Positions 30,855 through 40,243 of a DNA stretch of 64,000 bases are shown in pieces. Origin of the DNA: Flagellimonas okinawensis (GTDB taxonomy: Bacteria; Bacteroidota; Bacteroidia; Flavobacteriales; Flavobacteriaceae); the NCBI RefSeq assembly GCF_029194005.1, contig NZ_JARFVA010000001.1:992001-1056000 (forward strand). Direction: 5' to 3'. Both the position numbers and the translations under genes were made by a program. The notes beneath the pieces are model-generated. The model searched no databases. It saw only the letters and a program-made list of their open reading frames with translations, and had not been told where the DNA came from. How positions within the stretch are numbered: position 1 is the stretch's first letter; each line of letters starts with the position of its first letter.

Positions 30855-31688
30855 ATGACCATAAACTGCAAAGGTGAGCTTGTAGATCTAAAAAAGCCCA
30901 AAGTAATGGGTATCCTTAACCTTACTCCCGACTCTTTTTTTGATGGTGGAAAGTATAAGGACGAAGCATCCATTTTACATCAAGTTGAATATATGCTGAA
31001 CCATGGAGCCACTTTTATTGACATGGGTGCCTACAGTTCCCGCCCCGGTGCAAAGCACGTTCCGGAAGATGAAGAATTGAAGCGAATGGTTCCCGTTATT
31101 GACCTTATCCTTAAAAAATTTCCAGATACTTTGATTTCCGTAGATACCTTCCGAAGCAAAGTGGCAAACGAAAGTATCGAAAACGGTGCTGCCATCATCA
31201 ACGATATTGCGGCCGGGAATTTGGATAATGCCATGTTTGATACCGTTGCCAAACATCAAGTACCATACATTATGATGCATATGAAGGGGACACCCCAGTC
31301 CATGCAAAAAGAAGCGGAGTATGAGAATTTGATCAATGACCTTCGATTCTATTTTTCCGAAAAGATAAAAGAGACCACATCCAAAAAAATCAATGATATC
31401 ATTATTGATCCAGGTTTTGGTTTTGCCAAAACAACAGGTCAAAATTATACATTGCTCAACCACTTAGATATGTTCCAAACCTTTGGTTTGCCCATTTTAA
31501 TAGGCTTGAGCAGAAAGTCAATGATTTATAAGGTCTTGGAATCATCACCAAAAGAGGCGTTGAACGGCACCACGGCCTTGCACACCATTGCTCTTTTAAA
31601 AGGCGCCAACATTATTCGTGCACATGATGTAAAAGAAGCCTCGGAATGTGTTAAACTTGTAGAAGCTTTAAAAGAGAATGCACTCTGA
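30855..31688 (+). CDS. folP: dihydropteroate synthase
   Basis: 277 residues. Folate biosynthesis enzyme joining p-aminobenzoate to the pterin diphosphate; target of sulfonamides. Family motifs are clear: VMGILNLTPDSFFDGGKY, the GATFIDMGAYSSRPGA loop, ISVDTF, INDIAAG, PYIMMHMKG, IIDPGFGFAKT, IGLSRKSMI, and NGTTALHTIALLKGANIIRA with the terminal HDVKEA. cdaA follows 44 bp downstream on the same strand. Confidence 0.97.
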   Translation: MTINCKGELVDLKKPKVMGILNLTPDSFFDGGKYKDEASILHQVEYMLNHGATFIDMGAYSSRPGAKHVPEDEELKRMVPVIDLILKKFPDTLISVDTFRSKVANESIENGAAIINDIAAGNLDNAMFDTVAKHQVPYIMMHMKGTPQSMQKEAEYENLINDLRFYFSEKIKETTSKKINDIIIDPGFGFAKTTGQNYTLLNHLDMFQTFGLPILIGLSRKSMIYKVLESSPKEALNGTTALHTIALLKGANIIRAHDVKEASECVKLVEALKENAL

Positions 31689-31701
31689 TTTGAGGTTCTC
31701 C

Positions 31702-31709
31702 TATTTTTG
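31702..31709 (+). promoter_or_regulatory. candidate -7 element in front of cdaA
   Basis: TATTTTTG matches TAnnTTTG, 23 bp before the TTG start codon of cdaA and after the folP stop. TTTG at 31689-31692 is too close to serve as the -33 element, so strength is uncertain. Confidence 0.35.
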
Positions 31710-31732
31710 CTAATTTTACAAAAACGCTGCCA

Positions 31733-32521
31733 TTGGATTTTCTAAATTTTCTCGAGTTCAAGATTACGGATGTCATTGACATAGTCCTCGTGGCCGCACT
31801 TCTCTATTACATTTATAAGCTGGTAAAAGGCACGGTGGCCATCAATATTTTTATTGGTATTGTAATTGTTTGGGCCCTCTGGAAATTGACCGAATTGCTC
31901 CAAATGAAAATGATCAGCAGCATGGTCGGTGGGTTTATGAACATTGGTCTGATCGCACTTATTATCGTATTCCAACAGGAGATCCGAAAATTTTTACTGA
32001 TGATCGGTTCCACCAATTTTGCATCCAAACGAAATTTTCTCAAACATTTTAAATTCCTGAAACAAGAGGCCATCTCCACCAGTACCGATGTGGAGGCCAT
32101 TATTGGTGCATGTGAGCGAATGGGCACTTCAAAAACCGGGGCGTTGATCGTTATTGAACGCAACAATTCCATGGATTTTGTAAAATCCACAGGAGATGCC
32201 ATGAACATAAAAGTGACACAGCCCATTTTAGAAAGTATTTTCTTTAAGAACAGTCCATTGCACGACGGCGCTATTGTTATCCAGGATAATTATATTACCG
32301 CGACCCGTGTAATTCTCCCCGTTTCCAACGATCGAAATATTCCGCTACGTTTTGGACTGAGACACAGGGCCGCTGTAGGCATCACTGAAAAAACAGATGC
32401 CCTTTGCTTGGTAGTTAGCGAGGAGACAGGATCAATATCCTATATTAAAAATGGAGACTTTGTTCCCTTCAAAAACAGGGAGGAATTGGTGAAACGCATT
32501 AAAAAGGACTTGGAGCAATGA
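31733..32521 (+). CDS. cdaA: diadenylate cyclase CdaA
   Basis: 262 residues. Membrane enzyme that makes the second messenger c-di-AMP from two ATP. Three N-terminal transmembrane helices (about 14-30, 34-52, 66-82) precede the DAC domain with DGA (178-180) and RHRAA (210-214), both essential motifs and intact. The start is TTG at 31733; the first in-frame ATG would delete two helices. Placed between folP and a DUF3667 gene, whose ATG overlaps its stop (ATGA). No CdaR regulator gene is next to it. Confidence 0.95.
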   Translation: MDFLNFLEFKITDVIDIVLVAALLYYIYKLVKGTVAINIFIGIVIVWALWKLTELLQMKMISSMVGGFMNIGLIALIIVFQQEIRKFLLMIGSTNFASKRNFLKHFKFLKQEAISTSTDVEAIIGACERMGTSKTGALIVIERNNSMDFVKSTGDAMNIKVTQPILESIFFKNSPLHDGAIVIQDNYITATRVILPVSNDRNIPLRFGLRHRAAVGITEKTDALCLVVSEETGSISYIKNGDFVPFKNREELVKRIKKDLEQ

Positions 32522-33297
32522 CCTGTAAAAATTGTAACTCAAGACTACGCACTGATTTTCTTTATTGTCCTGCTTGTGGTGGAAAAGTGATCCGCAACAG
32601 AATTACCCTTAAAAATCTTTGGACCGATATTCTGGACAGATACTTTAATCTGGACAACACCTTCATCAATACGTTTGTTCATTTGTTCACCAAACCGGAA
32701 GCGGTTATCGAAGGATACCTGCATGGGCTTAGACGTAAATACTTAAACCCCATTAGTTATATCGGTATTGCACTGACACTTTCTGGATTAATCGTAGTTA
32801 TGATGACCAAGTCTCTGGATTCCATGAGTTTTGATTTTTTGGAGACGGAAGCTCAAACGGTTTACCAAGAAAAATTAATGTCCTTTATTTCGGACTATCA
32901 AGCGATAATATTTATTATTTATATTCCTTTAATGGCTATTTCAGGGTGGCTATGTTTTGATGAAAAGAAATACAACTTTGCGGAACGGACCATTATTTTC
33001 ACCTACACGCTTGCTCATTATAGCTTGCTCATTTTTATTCCCTCGGTAGTAATACTTTTATTTAGCCCAGAAATTTATATGTCGTTTTCCATGGTTGGTA
33101 TTCTGGTAATGCTGATTTATACCGCCTTTGTAATTGTAAGAATTAGTAATTCTAATGGTATTGCCCTAATAGCAAGATTACTCTTGTTCTTTATGATTTT
33201 TGGAATTCTCTACTTGTTGTCCTCCATACTTATTCCAATCATCATGATTTTGTTGGGAGAAATAAGCCCGGAAGATTTACTGCCTTCCCCAAAATAA
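32518..33297 (+). CDS. DUF3667 zinc-ribbon membrane protein
   Basis: 259 residues. An N-terminal zinc ribbon (CKNCNSRLRTDFLYCPACGG, residues 3-22, four Cys) is followed by the DUF3667 signature LDNTFINTFVHLFTKPEAVI, then GYLHGLRRKYLNPISYIGIA, and about five transmembrane helices. The family is widespread in Bacteroidota with no known reaction. Its ATG overlaps the cdaA stop, so the two are probably co-expressed; whether it senses or responds to c-di-AMP is open. Convergent with the ABC transporter gene, one base apart. Confidence 0.88.
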   Translation: MTCKNCNSRLRTDFLYCPACGGKVIRNRITLKNLWTDILDRYFNLDNTFINTFVHLFTKPEAVIEGYLHGLRRKYLNPISYIGIALTLSGLIVVMMTKSLDSMSFDFLETEAQTVYQEKLMSFISDYQAIIFIIYIPLMAISGWLCFDEKKYNFAERTIIFTYTLAHYSLLIFIPSVVILLFSPEIYMSFSMVGILVMLIYTAFVIVRISNSNGIALIARLLLFFMIFGILYLLSSILIPIIMILLGEISPEDLLPSPK

Positions 33298-35070
33298 TTA
33301 AGCCACCTCTTCTTCCAAGAACTGGGCATTGTACAAATCGTTGTAGTAACCACCTTTTTCCAATAGTTCTTTGTGGGTTCCTATTTCAATGATTTTCCCT
33401 GCATCCATCACGATAATCTTATCTGCTTTTTTGATGGTCGCCAAACGGTGGGCAATAATTATAGAAGTTCGCCCTTCGGTAATCTTATCGGTAGCCTGTT
33501 GAATCAATTGTTCGGAATAGGTATCCACGGAAGATGTGGCCTCATCCAAAATTAGAATACTCGGATTGCTTACATAAGCCCGCAAGAAGGCAATCAACTG
33601 ACGCTGACCACTGGAAAGCATAGTGCCGCGCTCCTTTACATTATACTCGTACCCGCCCGGAAGGCTGGAAATAAATTCGTGCACTCCTATTTGTTTGGCC
33701 GCTGCTTCTATTTGTGCCGTGGTAATGTTTTTATCACGCAGCGAAATATTGTTGGCTATGGTATCCGCAAATAAGAAAACGTCTTGTAGCACAATGGCAA
33801 TGTGGGAACGAAGTGATTGTAAGGTATAATCTTCCAAACACACATTGTCCACCTTTATTTTACCAGAATTGATTTCGTAGAAACGGTTGAGCAAATTAAT
33901 GATAGTGGATTTACCAGCCCCCGTTGCACCAACAATAGCCACTGTTTCACCCGCATTTACATTGAAAGAGATACCGTGCAAGACTTCCTCATCCGGTACA
34001 TACCCAAAACGTACATCCTTAAATTCAATATCCCCCTTTACATTCTTCTTTTCTACTGTTCCATTGTCATCGATATGACTGTCGGTATCCAAGATCTTAA
34101 AGACACGATTGGCCGCTACCATTCCCATCTGTAGAGTGTTGAACTTATCGGCTATCTGCCGTAAAGGTCTGAACAATAGGTCCATCAAGAAAAAGAAGGC
34201 CACAATGGCGCCTTTGTTGTCCATTCCAACATTCTCGATATTTTGTATTACTCCAAAATATACCACCAATCCAATACCAATGGAGTTGGAAATTTCCGCA
34301 ATCGGAAAGAATATGGAGTTGTACCAAACTGTTTTTAACCAAGCATTTTGATGCTTTTCGTTGATTACTCGGAATTTTTCCTTTTCAATTTCCTCTCGGT
34401 TAAAAAGCTGAACAATCTTCATTCCTGCAATTCGCTCCTGTACAAATGAGTTAAGATTGGACACTTGCGCCCTCACTTCCACAAATGCCACCTTCATGGC
34501 TTGTTGAAACAAACGGGTCGCAACCAGAATAACCGGAAGTATCGCAAATACGATCAGTGCCAATTTCCAATTGATCACAACCATAATAATGGCTGCGGAC
34601 AACATTTTAAGAGCGTCAGCCACAATCATAAAAAATCCTTGACTAAAAATCTCACCGATACGTTGCATATCCGCAACTGCCCTCGTTACCAAAACGCCAA
34701 TGGAAGAATTATCGAAATAGGTCATTTTAAAACTGGTCATCTTTTCAAAAAGATTGACCCTAATATCCTTGATAACCGATTCTCCCAAAAGGTTTGCGTA
34801 GTAATTGAACAAAAGCTGGGTAGTTACCTGCCCCAATAAAAAGGCAAGCATTAATAGAACGTTGCTCAACAATTGTTCAGCATCTTTGTTTTCCAAAGAT
34901 TGGTTAATGATGGTTTTGACCAATAAAGGTATACCTATGGCAAATGCAGCGGACAATATGGCCACTATGGCAACCAACCAAAAAATGCCCCTGTAGGGCC
35001 TGGTTCGCGAAAAAACCCGCTTGAACAATCTAAAATCAAACGCTTTTCCTACATCATCCTTTTTGCTCAT
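33298..35070 (-). CDS. ABC exporter, permease fused to ATPase (MsbA-like)
   Basis: 590 residues from the ATG at 35070; a TTG one codon earlier is also open. The six-helix export permease covers about 1-320, then the ATPase: Walker A GATGAGKSTIINLLN, signature MLSSGQRQLIAFLRA, Walker B ILILDEATSSVD, switch IIAHRLATI. Half-transporters of this shape work as homodimers and export lipids, drugs or peptides; MsbA is the closest well-known model, but the cargo is not fixed by sequence. Its start overlaps the end of truA by 17 bp. Confidence 0.93.
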   Translation of the reverse strand: MSKKDDVGKAFDFRLFKRVFSRTRPYRGIFWLVAIVAILSAAFAIGIPLLVKTIINQSLENKDAEQLLSNVLLMLAFLLGQVTTQLLFNYYANLLGESVIKDIRVNLFEKMTSFKMTYFDNSSIGVLVTRAVADMQRIGEIFSQGFFMIVADALKMLSAAIIMVVINWKLALIVFAILPVILVATRLFQQAMKVAFVEVRAQVSNLNSFVQERIAGMKIVQLFNREEIEKEKFRVINEKHQNAWLKTVWYNSIFFPIAEISNSIGIGLVVYFGVIQNIENVGMDNKGAIVAFFFLMDLLFRPLRQIADKFNTLQMGMVAANRVFKILDTDSHIDDNGTVEKKNVKGDIEFKDVRFGYVPDEEVLHGISFNVNAGETVAIVGATGAGKSTIINLLNRFYEINSGKIKVDNVCLEDYTLQSLRSHIAIVLQDVFLFADTIANNISLRDKNITTAQIEAAAKQIGVHEFISSLPGGYEYNVKERGTMLSSGQRQLIAFLRAYVSNPSILILDEATSSVDTYSEQLIQQATDKITEGRTSIIIAHRLATIKKADKIIVMDAGKIIEIGTHKELLEKGGYYNDLYNAQFLEEEVA

Positions 35071-35809
35071 CAAAAATTTCTTTTGGATATGAAACCTTGG
35101 TCAAATATAATCCTTTTGCAGGGACGGAGACTCCTGCCTCTCCCCTATCTTTACTGGCAATAACCTTGTGAATGTCCTGAACGGGCATTTTTCCCATGCC
35201 CACATCGAGCAAAGTACCTACTACTGCCCGTACCATATTTCGTAAAAAACGGTCGGCGGAAATGGTAAATACCAACTTCTCGCCTTGAATTGCCCAAACG
35301 GCCTGTCTAACATCACAATTGAATGTTTTAACATCGGTATTGGATTTGGAAAAACACTCAAAATCGGTATAATCCAAAAGAATTTGGGCAGCTTGGTTCA
35401 TGGCTTCCAAATCAAGAGCATGTTTCACAAAATGGGCATGATCGAATAAAAATGGGTCCTTTTCCTTAACTATCCAATATTCGTAAGTGCGTTCCGTGGC
35501 ATCGAACCTCGCATGAGCATCGTGAGCGACCGGATAGATTCCTTGCACCGCAATATCATCTGGCAAAAAGGCATTCAATCTATATACCAAGTCATCCACA
35601 TCAGGAATGCCATCAACATTGAAATGACAGTACATTTCCCTTGCATGCACCCCTGCATCTGTCCTTCCCGCTCCTACAACCTCAACCTTTTCGCGCAACA
35701 ATGTGGAGAAAGCCTTTTCCAGCACTTCTTGTACCGTAATGGCATTGGGTTGGTTCTGCCATCCATGGTAGGCCTTTCCGAAATAAGAAAATTGGACAAA
35801 ATATCTCAA
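35054..35809 (-). CDS. truA: tRNA pseudouridine(38-40) synthase TruA
   Basis: 251 residues. Modifies U38-U40 in the anticodon arm of many tRNAs. Motifs: FSYFGKAYHGWQNQPNAITV, the catalytic Asp in GAGRTDAGVHARE, and RFLRNMVRAVVGTLLDVGMG near the end. The start is TTG at 35809: an in-frame stop lies four codons upstream and no ATG is available. The stop lies inside the start of the ABC exporter gene. Confidence 0.96.
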   Translation of the reverse strand: MRYFVQFSYFGKAYHGWQNQPNAITVQEVLEKAFSTLLREKVEVVGAGRTDAGVHAREMYCHFNVDGIPDVDDLVYRLNAFLPDDIAVQGIYPVAHDAHARFDATERTYEYWIVKEKDPFLFDHAHFVKHALDLEAMNQAAQILLDYTDFECFSKSNTDVKTFNCDVRQAVWAIQGEKLVFTISADRFLRNMVRAVVGTLLDVGMGKMPVQDIHKVIASKDRGEAGVSVPAKGLYLTKVSYPKEIFDEQKG

Positions 35810-35897
35810 AGGGATCGCTTACTTTTAAGCCTGTAAAGATAATTGAATCCTTTCCAACATAATTCCAACCCTTGGTTTTTAGCATATTTTTAGCGAA

Positions 35898-36392
35898 ATG
35901 ACAAAAATTCTATTGCTTTCCGACACCCACGGACATATGGACAAGACCATATTAAAATACGCTGCGCAAGCCGATGAAATTTGGCATGCCGGCGACATTG
36001 GGAGCTTGACGGTGACAGACCAATTGGAGAACCTAAAACCTGTACGCGGTGTTCACGGAAACATTGATGACCACGTAATACAAAAAGAATTTCCGGAAGA
36101 CAATAGGTTTATGTGCGAAGGTGTCGACGTTTGGATCACACATATTGGCGGTTATCCGAATAAATACAACATAAGGGTACGCGATGAAATAAGAAAAAAT
36201 CCGCCTAAACTTTTTATTTGTGGGCATTCGCACATTTTAAAGGTGATGCACGATAAAAAGCTGGGACTATTGCACATGAATCCCGGTGCTTGCGGAAAAC
36301 ATGGCTTCCATCAAGTGCGAACCATGTTACGATTTGTAATCGATGGTGATAAGATATCTGATTTGGAAGTTGTAGAATTGGGAAAGCGCTAA
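35898..36392 (+). CDS. YfcE-type metallophosphodiesterase
   Basis: 164 residues, a compact calcineurin-like phosphoesterase. The metal-binding motifs occur in order: LLLSDTHGHMD, IWHAGDIGS, RGVHGNIDD, THIGGYPNKY and CGHSHILK, with HMNPGACGKHG at the end. Family members hydrolyse phosphodiesters of small molecules; the physiological substrate is unknown. Stands alone, divergent from truA, ending at a strong terminator. Confidence 0.92.
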   Translation: MTKILLLSDTHGHMDKTILKYAAQADEIWHAGDIGSLTVTDQLENLKPVRGVHGNIDDHVIQKEFPEDNRFMCEGVDVWITHIGGYPNKYNIRVRDEIRKNPPKLFICGHSHILKVMHDKKLGLLHMNPGACGKHGFHQVRTMLRFVIDGDKISDLEVVELGKR

Positions 36393-36402
36393 CACAAAAC
36401 AT

Positions 36403-36431
36403 AAAAATCCCGACCAAGGCCGGGATTTTTT
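36403..36431. terminator. terminator between convergent genes
   Basis: AAAAATCCCG (36403-36412) and CGGGATTTTT (36421-36430) pair perfectly over 10 bp with an 8-nt loop, and a T follows. Confidence 0.92.
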
Positions 36432-36458
36432 CGCACTAATACTACTAAGATGTTAGGT

Positions 36459-36869
36459 TTAACGTAAGCGATCAACAGATTTTACAAGATCTTCATCCTT
36501 TTTGATAGCCCTGTTGGCCAGGACAAGAAAAACGATAGAAAATACAGGAATCAGCATCCCAATACCCTTCTCAGAAACTACAGTTTCTCCGGATAAGCTT
36601 AGCGATCGATAAACGAAAAATCCTAGTAAAAAAAGGTTCAATATCATATTCAATCTGTTTACCACAAATTGATTTTGTCTTTTCTTATACATTAAAATCG
36701 ACACCACGGCCAAAACGGTAACCACGTAAAAAACCAGACTTACCATTACCTCGTCTTGGGCAAATACTTCTTTGCCACCAACTTCTACCCAAAGATTCAA
36801 AAAGAACGGAAGTACGCCCGAAATTAGGCCTACTATCAGTAAAAAAAACGTTTGTATACGCTGAATCAT
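36459..36869 (-). CDS. DUF4293 membrane protein
   Basis: 136 residues with four predicted transmembrane helices. The starting MIQRIQTFFLLIVGLISGVL is the hallmark of DUF4293, a small integral membrane protein found almost only in Bacteroidota, commonly beside rho as here (divergent, 189 bp). A loop after helix 1 is extracytoplasmic. A TATTTTTG element lies shortly upstream of the gene on its strand. No function is known. Confidence 0.9.
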   Translation of the reverse strand: MIQRIQTFFLLIVGLISGVLPFFLNLWVEVGGKEVFAQDEVMVSLVFYVVTVLAVVSILMYKKRQNQFVVNRLNMILNLFLLGFFVYRSLSLSGETVVSEKGIGMLIPVFSIVFLVLANRAIKKDEDLVKSVDRLR

Positions 36870-37058
36870 TGTGCAAATCGATTTCGAAACGCAAAAATAG
36901 GCGTCTTTTTGATAAATAAGGCCTTATTCTTAAAAAATAATTTGTAATATTGTCATGTTATTAGCAAGCACCTACCTCGGAATTCTTTCTCCAGTAGCAT
37001 CCAAAATAACTTTACTTCAAATTTAGATTCACACAAGTTTAACTTATTTCTTTACTTA

Positions 37059-38663
37059 ATGTTCGAGATTTCAGATCTAAAAGCTAAAAAGCTTCCTGAG
37101 TTGCAAGAGATTGCAAAGGATCTTAATGTTCCCAAATTCAAATCATTGAAAAAATTGGACCTGGTTTACCAAATACTGGATGTACAGGCTTCCAACCCTA
37201 AAGCTGTAGCGGAAACCGTCGCCGCTTCCAACGACGAAAAACCAGCCCCCAAACCAACAAGATCAAGAACTCCTCGTCCCAAGAAGACTGAGGACAAAGG
37301 TTCAAGTCCTAAAGGTGAAACTGCTGAAAAAGAGCCTCAAAAAAAGGCGCCAAGAAACAAAAAAGACGATTCTAAAGGACAAAGTCCACAACAGAAAAAG
37401 GACAATAAGCCGCAGAACAATGCCAATACCCAGAAGAATCAGAACAACAACAGAAGAAACAATCAGCACAACAAAGGTCATCACGACAAAAAGAGCAGCA
37501 ATTTTGACAAGGATTTGAGAAACAGGTATAAAGAACCTGAATTCGAATTCGATAGCATAATTGAAAGCGAAGGTGTGTTGGATATTATGCAAGATGGTTA
37601 CGGATTTTTGAGATCTTCCGATTACAACTATCTTTCTTCTCCCGATGATATTTATGTATCCCAATCCCAGATACGTCTGTTCGGTCTTAAATCCGGGGAT
37701 ACTGTTTTAGGAAATATTAGACCTCCCAAAGAAGGAGAAAAGTATTTCCCACTGATCAAAGTGAACAAAATTAATGGTCTAGACCCACAAGTGGTTCGGG
37801 ACAGGGTAGCTTTTGAGCACCTTACTCCATTGTTTCCCAAGGAAAAGTTCAAATTAGCAGAAAAACAAAGTACTATTTCTACTAGGATCATGGATTTGTT
37901 CTCCCCAATAGGGAAAGGACAAAGGGGAATGATTGTTTCCCAGCCCAAAACGGGTAAAACCATGTTGTTAAAAGATATCGCCAATGCGATTGCTGCCAAC
38001 CACCCAGAGGTTTACCAGATTATTTTATTGATAGATGAACGCCCTGAGGAGGTAACCGATATGCAGCGTAACGTACGTGGCGAGGTAGTTGCTTCTACTT
38101 TTGATAAAGAGGCTACCGAGCACGTAAGGGTTGCCAATATTGTTTTGGACAAAGCAAAAAGATTGGTAGAATGCGGACATGATGTGGTAATCCTTCTAGA
38201 CTCCATTACACGTTTGGCACGTGCCTACAACACGGTACAACCAGCCTCTGGAAAAGTATTGAGTGGTGGTGTGGATGCGAATGCACTTCATAAACCAAAA
38301 CGTTTCTTTGGTGCCGCACGTAACATAGAGAATGGTGGCTCGCTTTCCATTATTGCTACGGCCTTAACAGAAACCGGTTCTAAAATGGACGAGGTAATCT
38401 TTGAGGAATTCAAAGGTACCGGTAACATGGAGCTTCAATTGGATAGAAGAATTTCCAATAGAAGAATTTTCCCAGCTATCGACCTTATTTCTTCTTCTAC
38501 ACGAAGAGACGATTTGTTGCTGGATGAGAACACCATTCAACGTATGTGGATCATGCGCAAGTATTTGGCTGACATGAACCCTGTGGAAGCAATGGAGTTT
38601 ATGGAGCAACGCATAAAACAAACTAAGAACAACGAGGAGTTTTTACTTACCATGAACGAGTAA
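37059..38663 (+). CDS. rho: transcription termination factor Rho with long N-terminal insert
   Basis: 534 residues, longer than the about 420 of E. coli Rho. Rho_N/SAP-like domain, about 1-50 ([20 protein letters not shown]); then a 100-residue Lys/Asn/Gln/Pro-rich disordered insert (about 55-150), normal for Bacteroidota; the primary RNA-binding domain ([20 protein letters not shown]); and the RecA-like motor with P-loop [13 protein letters not shown], Walker [17 protein letters not shown] and the Q/R-loops. The 5' leader is long (over 90 bp from any likely start), which fits autoregulated rho genes. Confidence 0.97.
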   Translation: MFEISDLKAKKLPELQEIAKDLNVPKFKSLKKLDLVYQILDVQASNPKAVAETVAASNDEKPAPKPTRSRTPRPKKTEDKGSSPKGETAEKEPQKKAPRNKKDDSKGQSPQQKKDNKPQNNANTQKNQNNNRRNNQHNKGHHDKKSSNFDKDLRNRYKEPEFEFDSIIESEGVLDIMQDGYGFLRSSDYNYLSSPDDIYVSQSQIRLFGLKSGDTVLGNIRPPKEGEKYFPLIKVNKINGLDPQVVRDRVAFEHLTPLFPKEKFKLAEKQSTISTRIMDLFSPIGKGQRGMIVSQPKTGKTMLLKDIANAIAANHPEVYQIILLIDERPEEVTDMQRNVRGEVVASTFDKEATEHVRVANIVLDKAKRLVECGHDVVILLDSITRLARAYNTVQPASGKVLSGGVDANALHKPKRFFGAARNIENGGSLSIIATALTETGSKMDEVIFEEFKGTGNMELQLDRRISNRRIFPAIDLISSSTRRDDLLLDENTIQRMWIMRKYLADMNPVEAMEFMEQRIKQTKNNEEFLLTMNE

Positions 38664-38691
38664 AATCCAATAACCTCTATTCCATAAAGTT

Positions 38692-38723
38692 AAAAGCCCT
38701 TCAATTTTTTTGAAGGGCTTTTT
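38692..38723 (+). terminator. terminator of rho
   Basis: AAAGCCCTTCA (38693-38703) pairs with TGAAGGGCTTT (38711-38721) around a T-rich loop, followed by T. Confidence 0.9.
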
Positions 38724-38794
38724 GTTGAGCCAATTCTTAGAAAAGGCATATCTTTATTACGGTTTCCTCAAAACTGAACTATAAACACTTAACT

Positions 38795-39445
38795 ATGAAA
38801 AACATCCAAAAGGCTTTTGCAGCTTTTTTGGGAGCTTCTATCTTGCTATTGGGAGCTTGCCAAGAATCACCTAAAAAAGAAGAACCAACAGATCCAAAAC
38901 AAGAAGAAATCCTTCCTCCAGAAGGCATTATTTCCTTGGAGGAATCTAAATCCCTGTATGACAATTATACCAAAAACAGGGTAGAAATGATCAGCAAATT
39001 TGAAGCTGAACGCGATACCGAAGAAAAGTTTATCCCGGCACGTTTTACCACCTTCACTTATGCAGATATGAAACAATATATGGAATATGTTGAACATGAA
39101 GCTAAGGAAGCTGGCGTTAAAGTAGCCTCTCTTAGATTATATTTTGCCAACTACCCCAACAAGCCAGATTTTCCAGATGGCAAAAAAGTGGTACACCCAA
39201 GACAGAATTCTATTTTTATAGTACCTACCACTATGATCGATGGGGAGGAGCGAGGATTTTATATTGGAACCGACGGAAAAGCCAAATCCATAAAAGGAGT
39301 TGTTGGCAATACTGAAACAGGTGAACCAAATGAAACTACAACATCAAAAGCCAGTATTTTTCCTGCCACTCTATTTCAGGACGACATCAAAAGCTTAAAC
39401 CTGAACCATGGAGGTTCCGGACCACCACCTTACACAGATTTCTAA
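38795..39445 (+). CDS. lipoprotein of unknown function
   Basis: 216 residues. Signal peptide with lipobox LLGAC (cleaved before Cys27), then an acidic linker (QESPKKEEPTDPKQEE). The mature domain contains ARFTTFTYADMKQYMEYVEH, then GVKVASLRLYFANYPNKPDF and NSIFIVPTTMIDGEERGFYI, a pattern I have seen in uncharacterised flavobacterial lipoproteins but cannot name. It ends in a Gly/Pro-rich tail. Three bases separate it from the membrane protein gene that follows, so they form an operon. Confidence 0.8.
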   Translation: MKNIQKAFAAFLGASILLLGACQESPKKEEPTDPKQEEILPPEGIISLEESKSLYDNYTKNRVEMISKFEAERDTEEKFIPARFTTFTYADMKQYMEYVEHEAKEAGVKVASLRLYFANYPNKPDFPDGKKVVHPRQNSIFIVPTTMIDGEERGFYIGTDGKAKSIKGVVGNTETGEPNETTTSKASIFPATLFQDDIKSLNLNHGGSGPPPYTDF

Positions 39446-39448
39446 AAG

Positions 39449-40138
39449 ATGCCCGAAGAGCTCCTTAAATATTTGACCGATCACTTTTATGTCCCTTTAT
39501 ACTTTATAACATGGATTGTATCGGTTATTCGATATCGCAGGTATTTCGACACACCGTTGAAATACTTACCCATGATTATCATCTATACTTTTTTTACGGA
39601 GCTCTTGGGGGTACTTATTAAGTACAATAATAATTTTCAGTTTTTCTCGGATGGCAGGTATGCATGGCACAATGTTATAATATATAATGTGTACCAAATT
39701 GTCTTTTTTATTTTCTTTTTTGAAGTTTTTAGAAAAGTGACCAAAAAACCTTCCATCAAAAAGCAAATACGGTATTTGAGTATTTTATGCGTTGTAGTGT
39801 ATATTACAAACGCGATAATCCTCAACCCTTTGCACAATCAGATGACCCACGCCCATATTATAGGCTCCATTATGATGGTGTATATTGTTGTGATGTACTT
39901 TCTGGAGAAAGTGTCCGAAGAGCCAGCACCGCCATTAAAATTCAATCTGCTTTTTTGGATTAGCTCAGGGCTCATAATTTTTTACACCCTCTTTTCTATA
40001 ATTTCCACTATATACCTTCTTGATTTTGACATAGGCATACAAATCTATTTTAGACCGCTTTTGCTCACTTCCATTGCGTTGATGTATGGACTTATGATAG
40101 TAGGGCTGCTCGTTGGAAAAAGAAAAGCATTCCGATGA
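39449..40138 (+). CDS. multi-pass membrane protein, unknown (first paralogue)
   Basis: 229 residues with about seven transmembrane helices and no signal peptide. Features shared with the next gene are an N-terminal LLKYL-DHFYVPLYFITWI, then RYRRYFDTPLKYLPMIIIYT, FSDGRYAWHNVIIYNVYQIV, and a basic C-terminal GLLVGKRKAFR. The conserved polar residues (Arg-Tyr-FDTPLKY; WHNVIIYN) in or between helices might form a binding site. The family is not one I can name; loosely like seven-helix sensor modules without the signalling part. Coupled to the lipoprotein gene. Confidence 0.75.
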   Translation: MPEELLKYLTDHFYVPLYFITWIVSVIRYRRYFDTPLKYLPMIIIYTFFTELLGVLIKYNNNFQFFSDGRYAWHNVIIYNVYQIVFFIFFFEVFRKVTKKPSIKKQIRYLSILCVVVYITNAIILNPLHNQMTHAHIIGSIMMVYIVVMYFLEKVSEEPAPPLKFNLLFWISSGLIIFYTLFSIISTIYLLDFDIGIQIYFRPLLLTSIALMYGLMIVGLLVGKRKAFR

Positions 40139-40162
40139 TCAATAATAGAACATCAAATCAAT

Positions 40163-40188
40163 AAAGCCTCCTTAACTGGGGGCTTTTT
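40163..40188 (+). terminator. terminator between the two paralogues
   Basis: AAAGCCTCC (40163-40171) and GGGGGCTTT (40178-40186) form a 9-bp stem with one G-U and a 6-nt loop, followed by T. The paralogues are thus transcribed separately. Confidence 0.85.
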
Positions 40189-40211
40189 GCTTATTTTAGC
40201 GACTATTAAAA

Positions 40212-40238
40212 ATTTGACAACCAATTGATGTGTCAAAT
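40212..40238. repeat. inverted repeat directly before the second paralogue
   Basis: ATTTGACA (40212-40219) and TGTCAAAT (40231-40238) are exact complements with an 11-nt spacer, ending 5 bp before the ATG at 40244. Possibly an operator or a translation-controlling hairpin. Confidence 0.55.
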
Positions 40239-40243
40239 CAACA

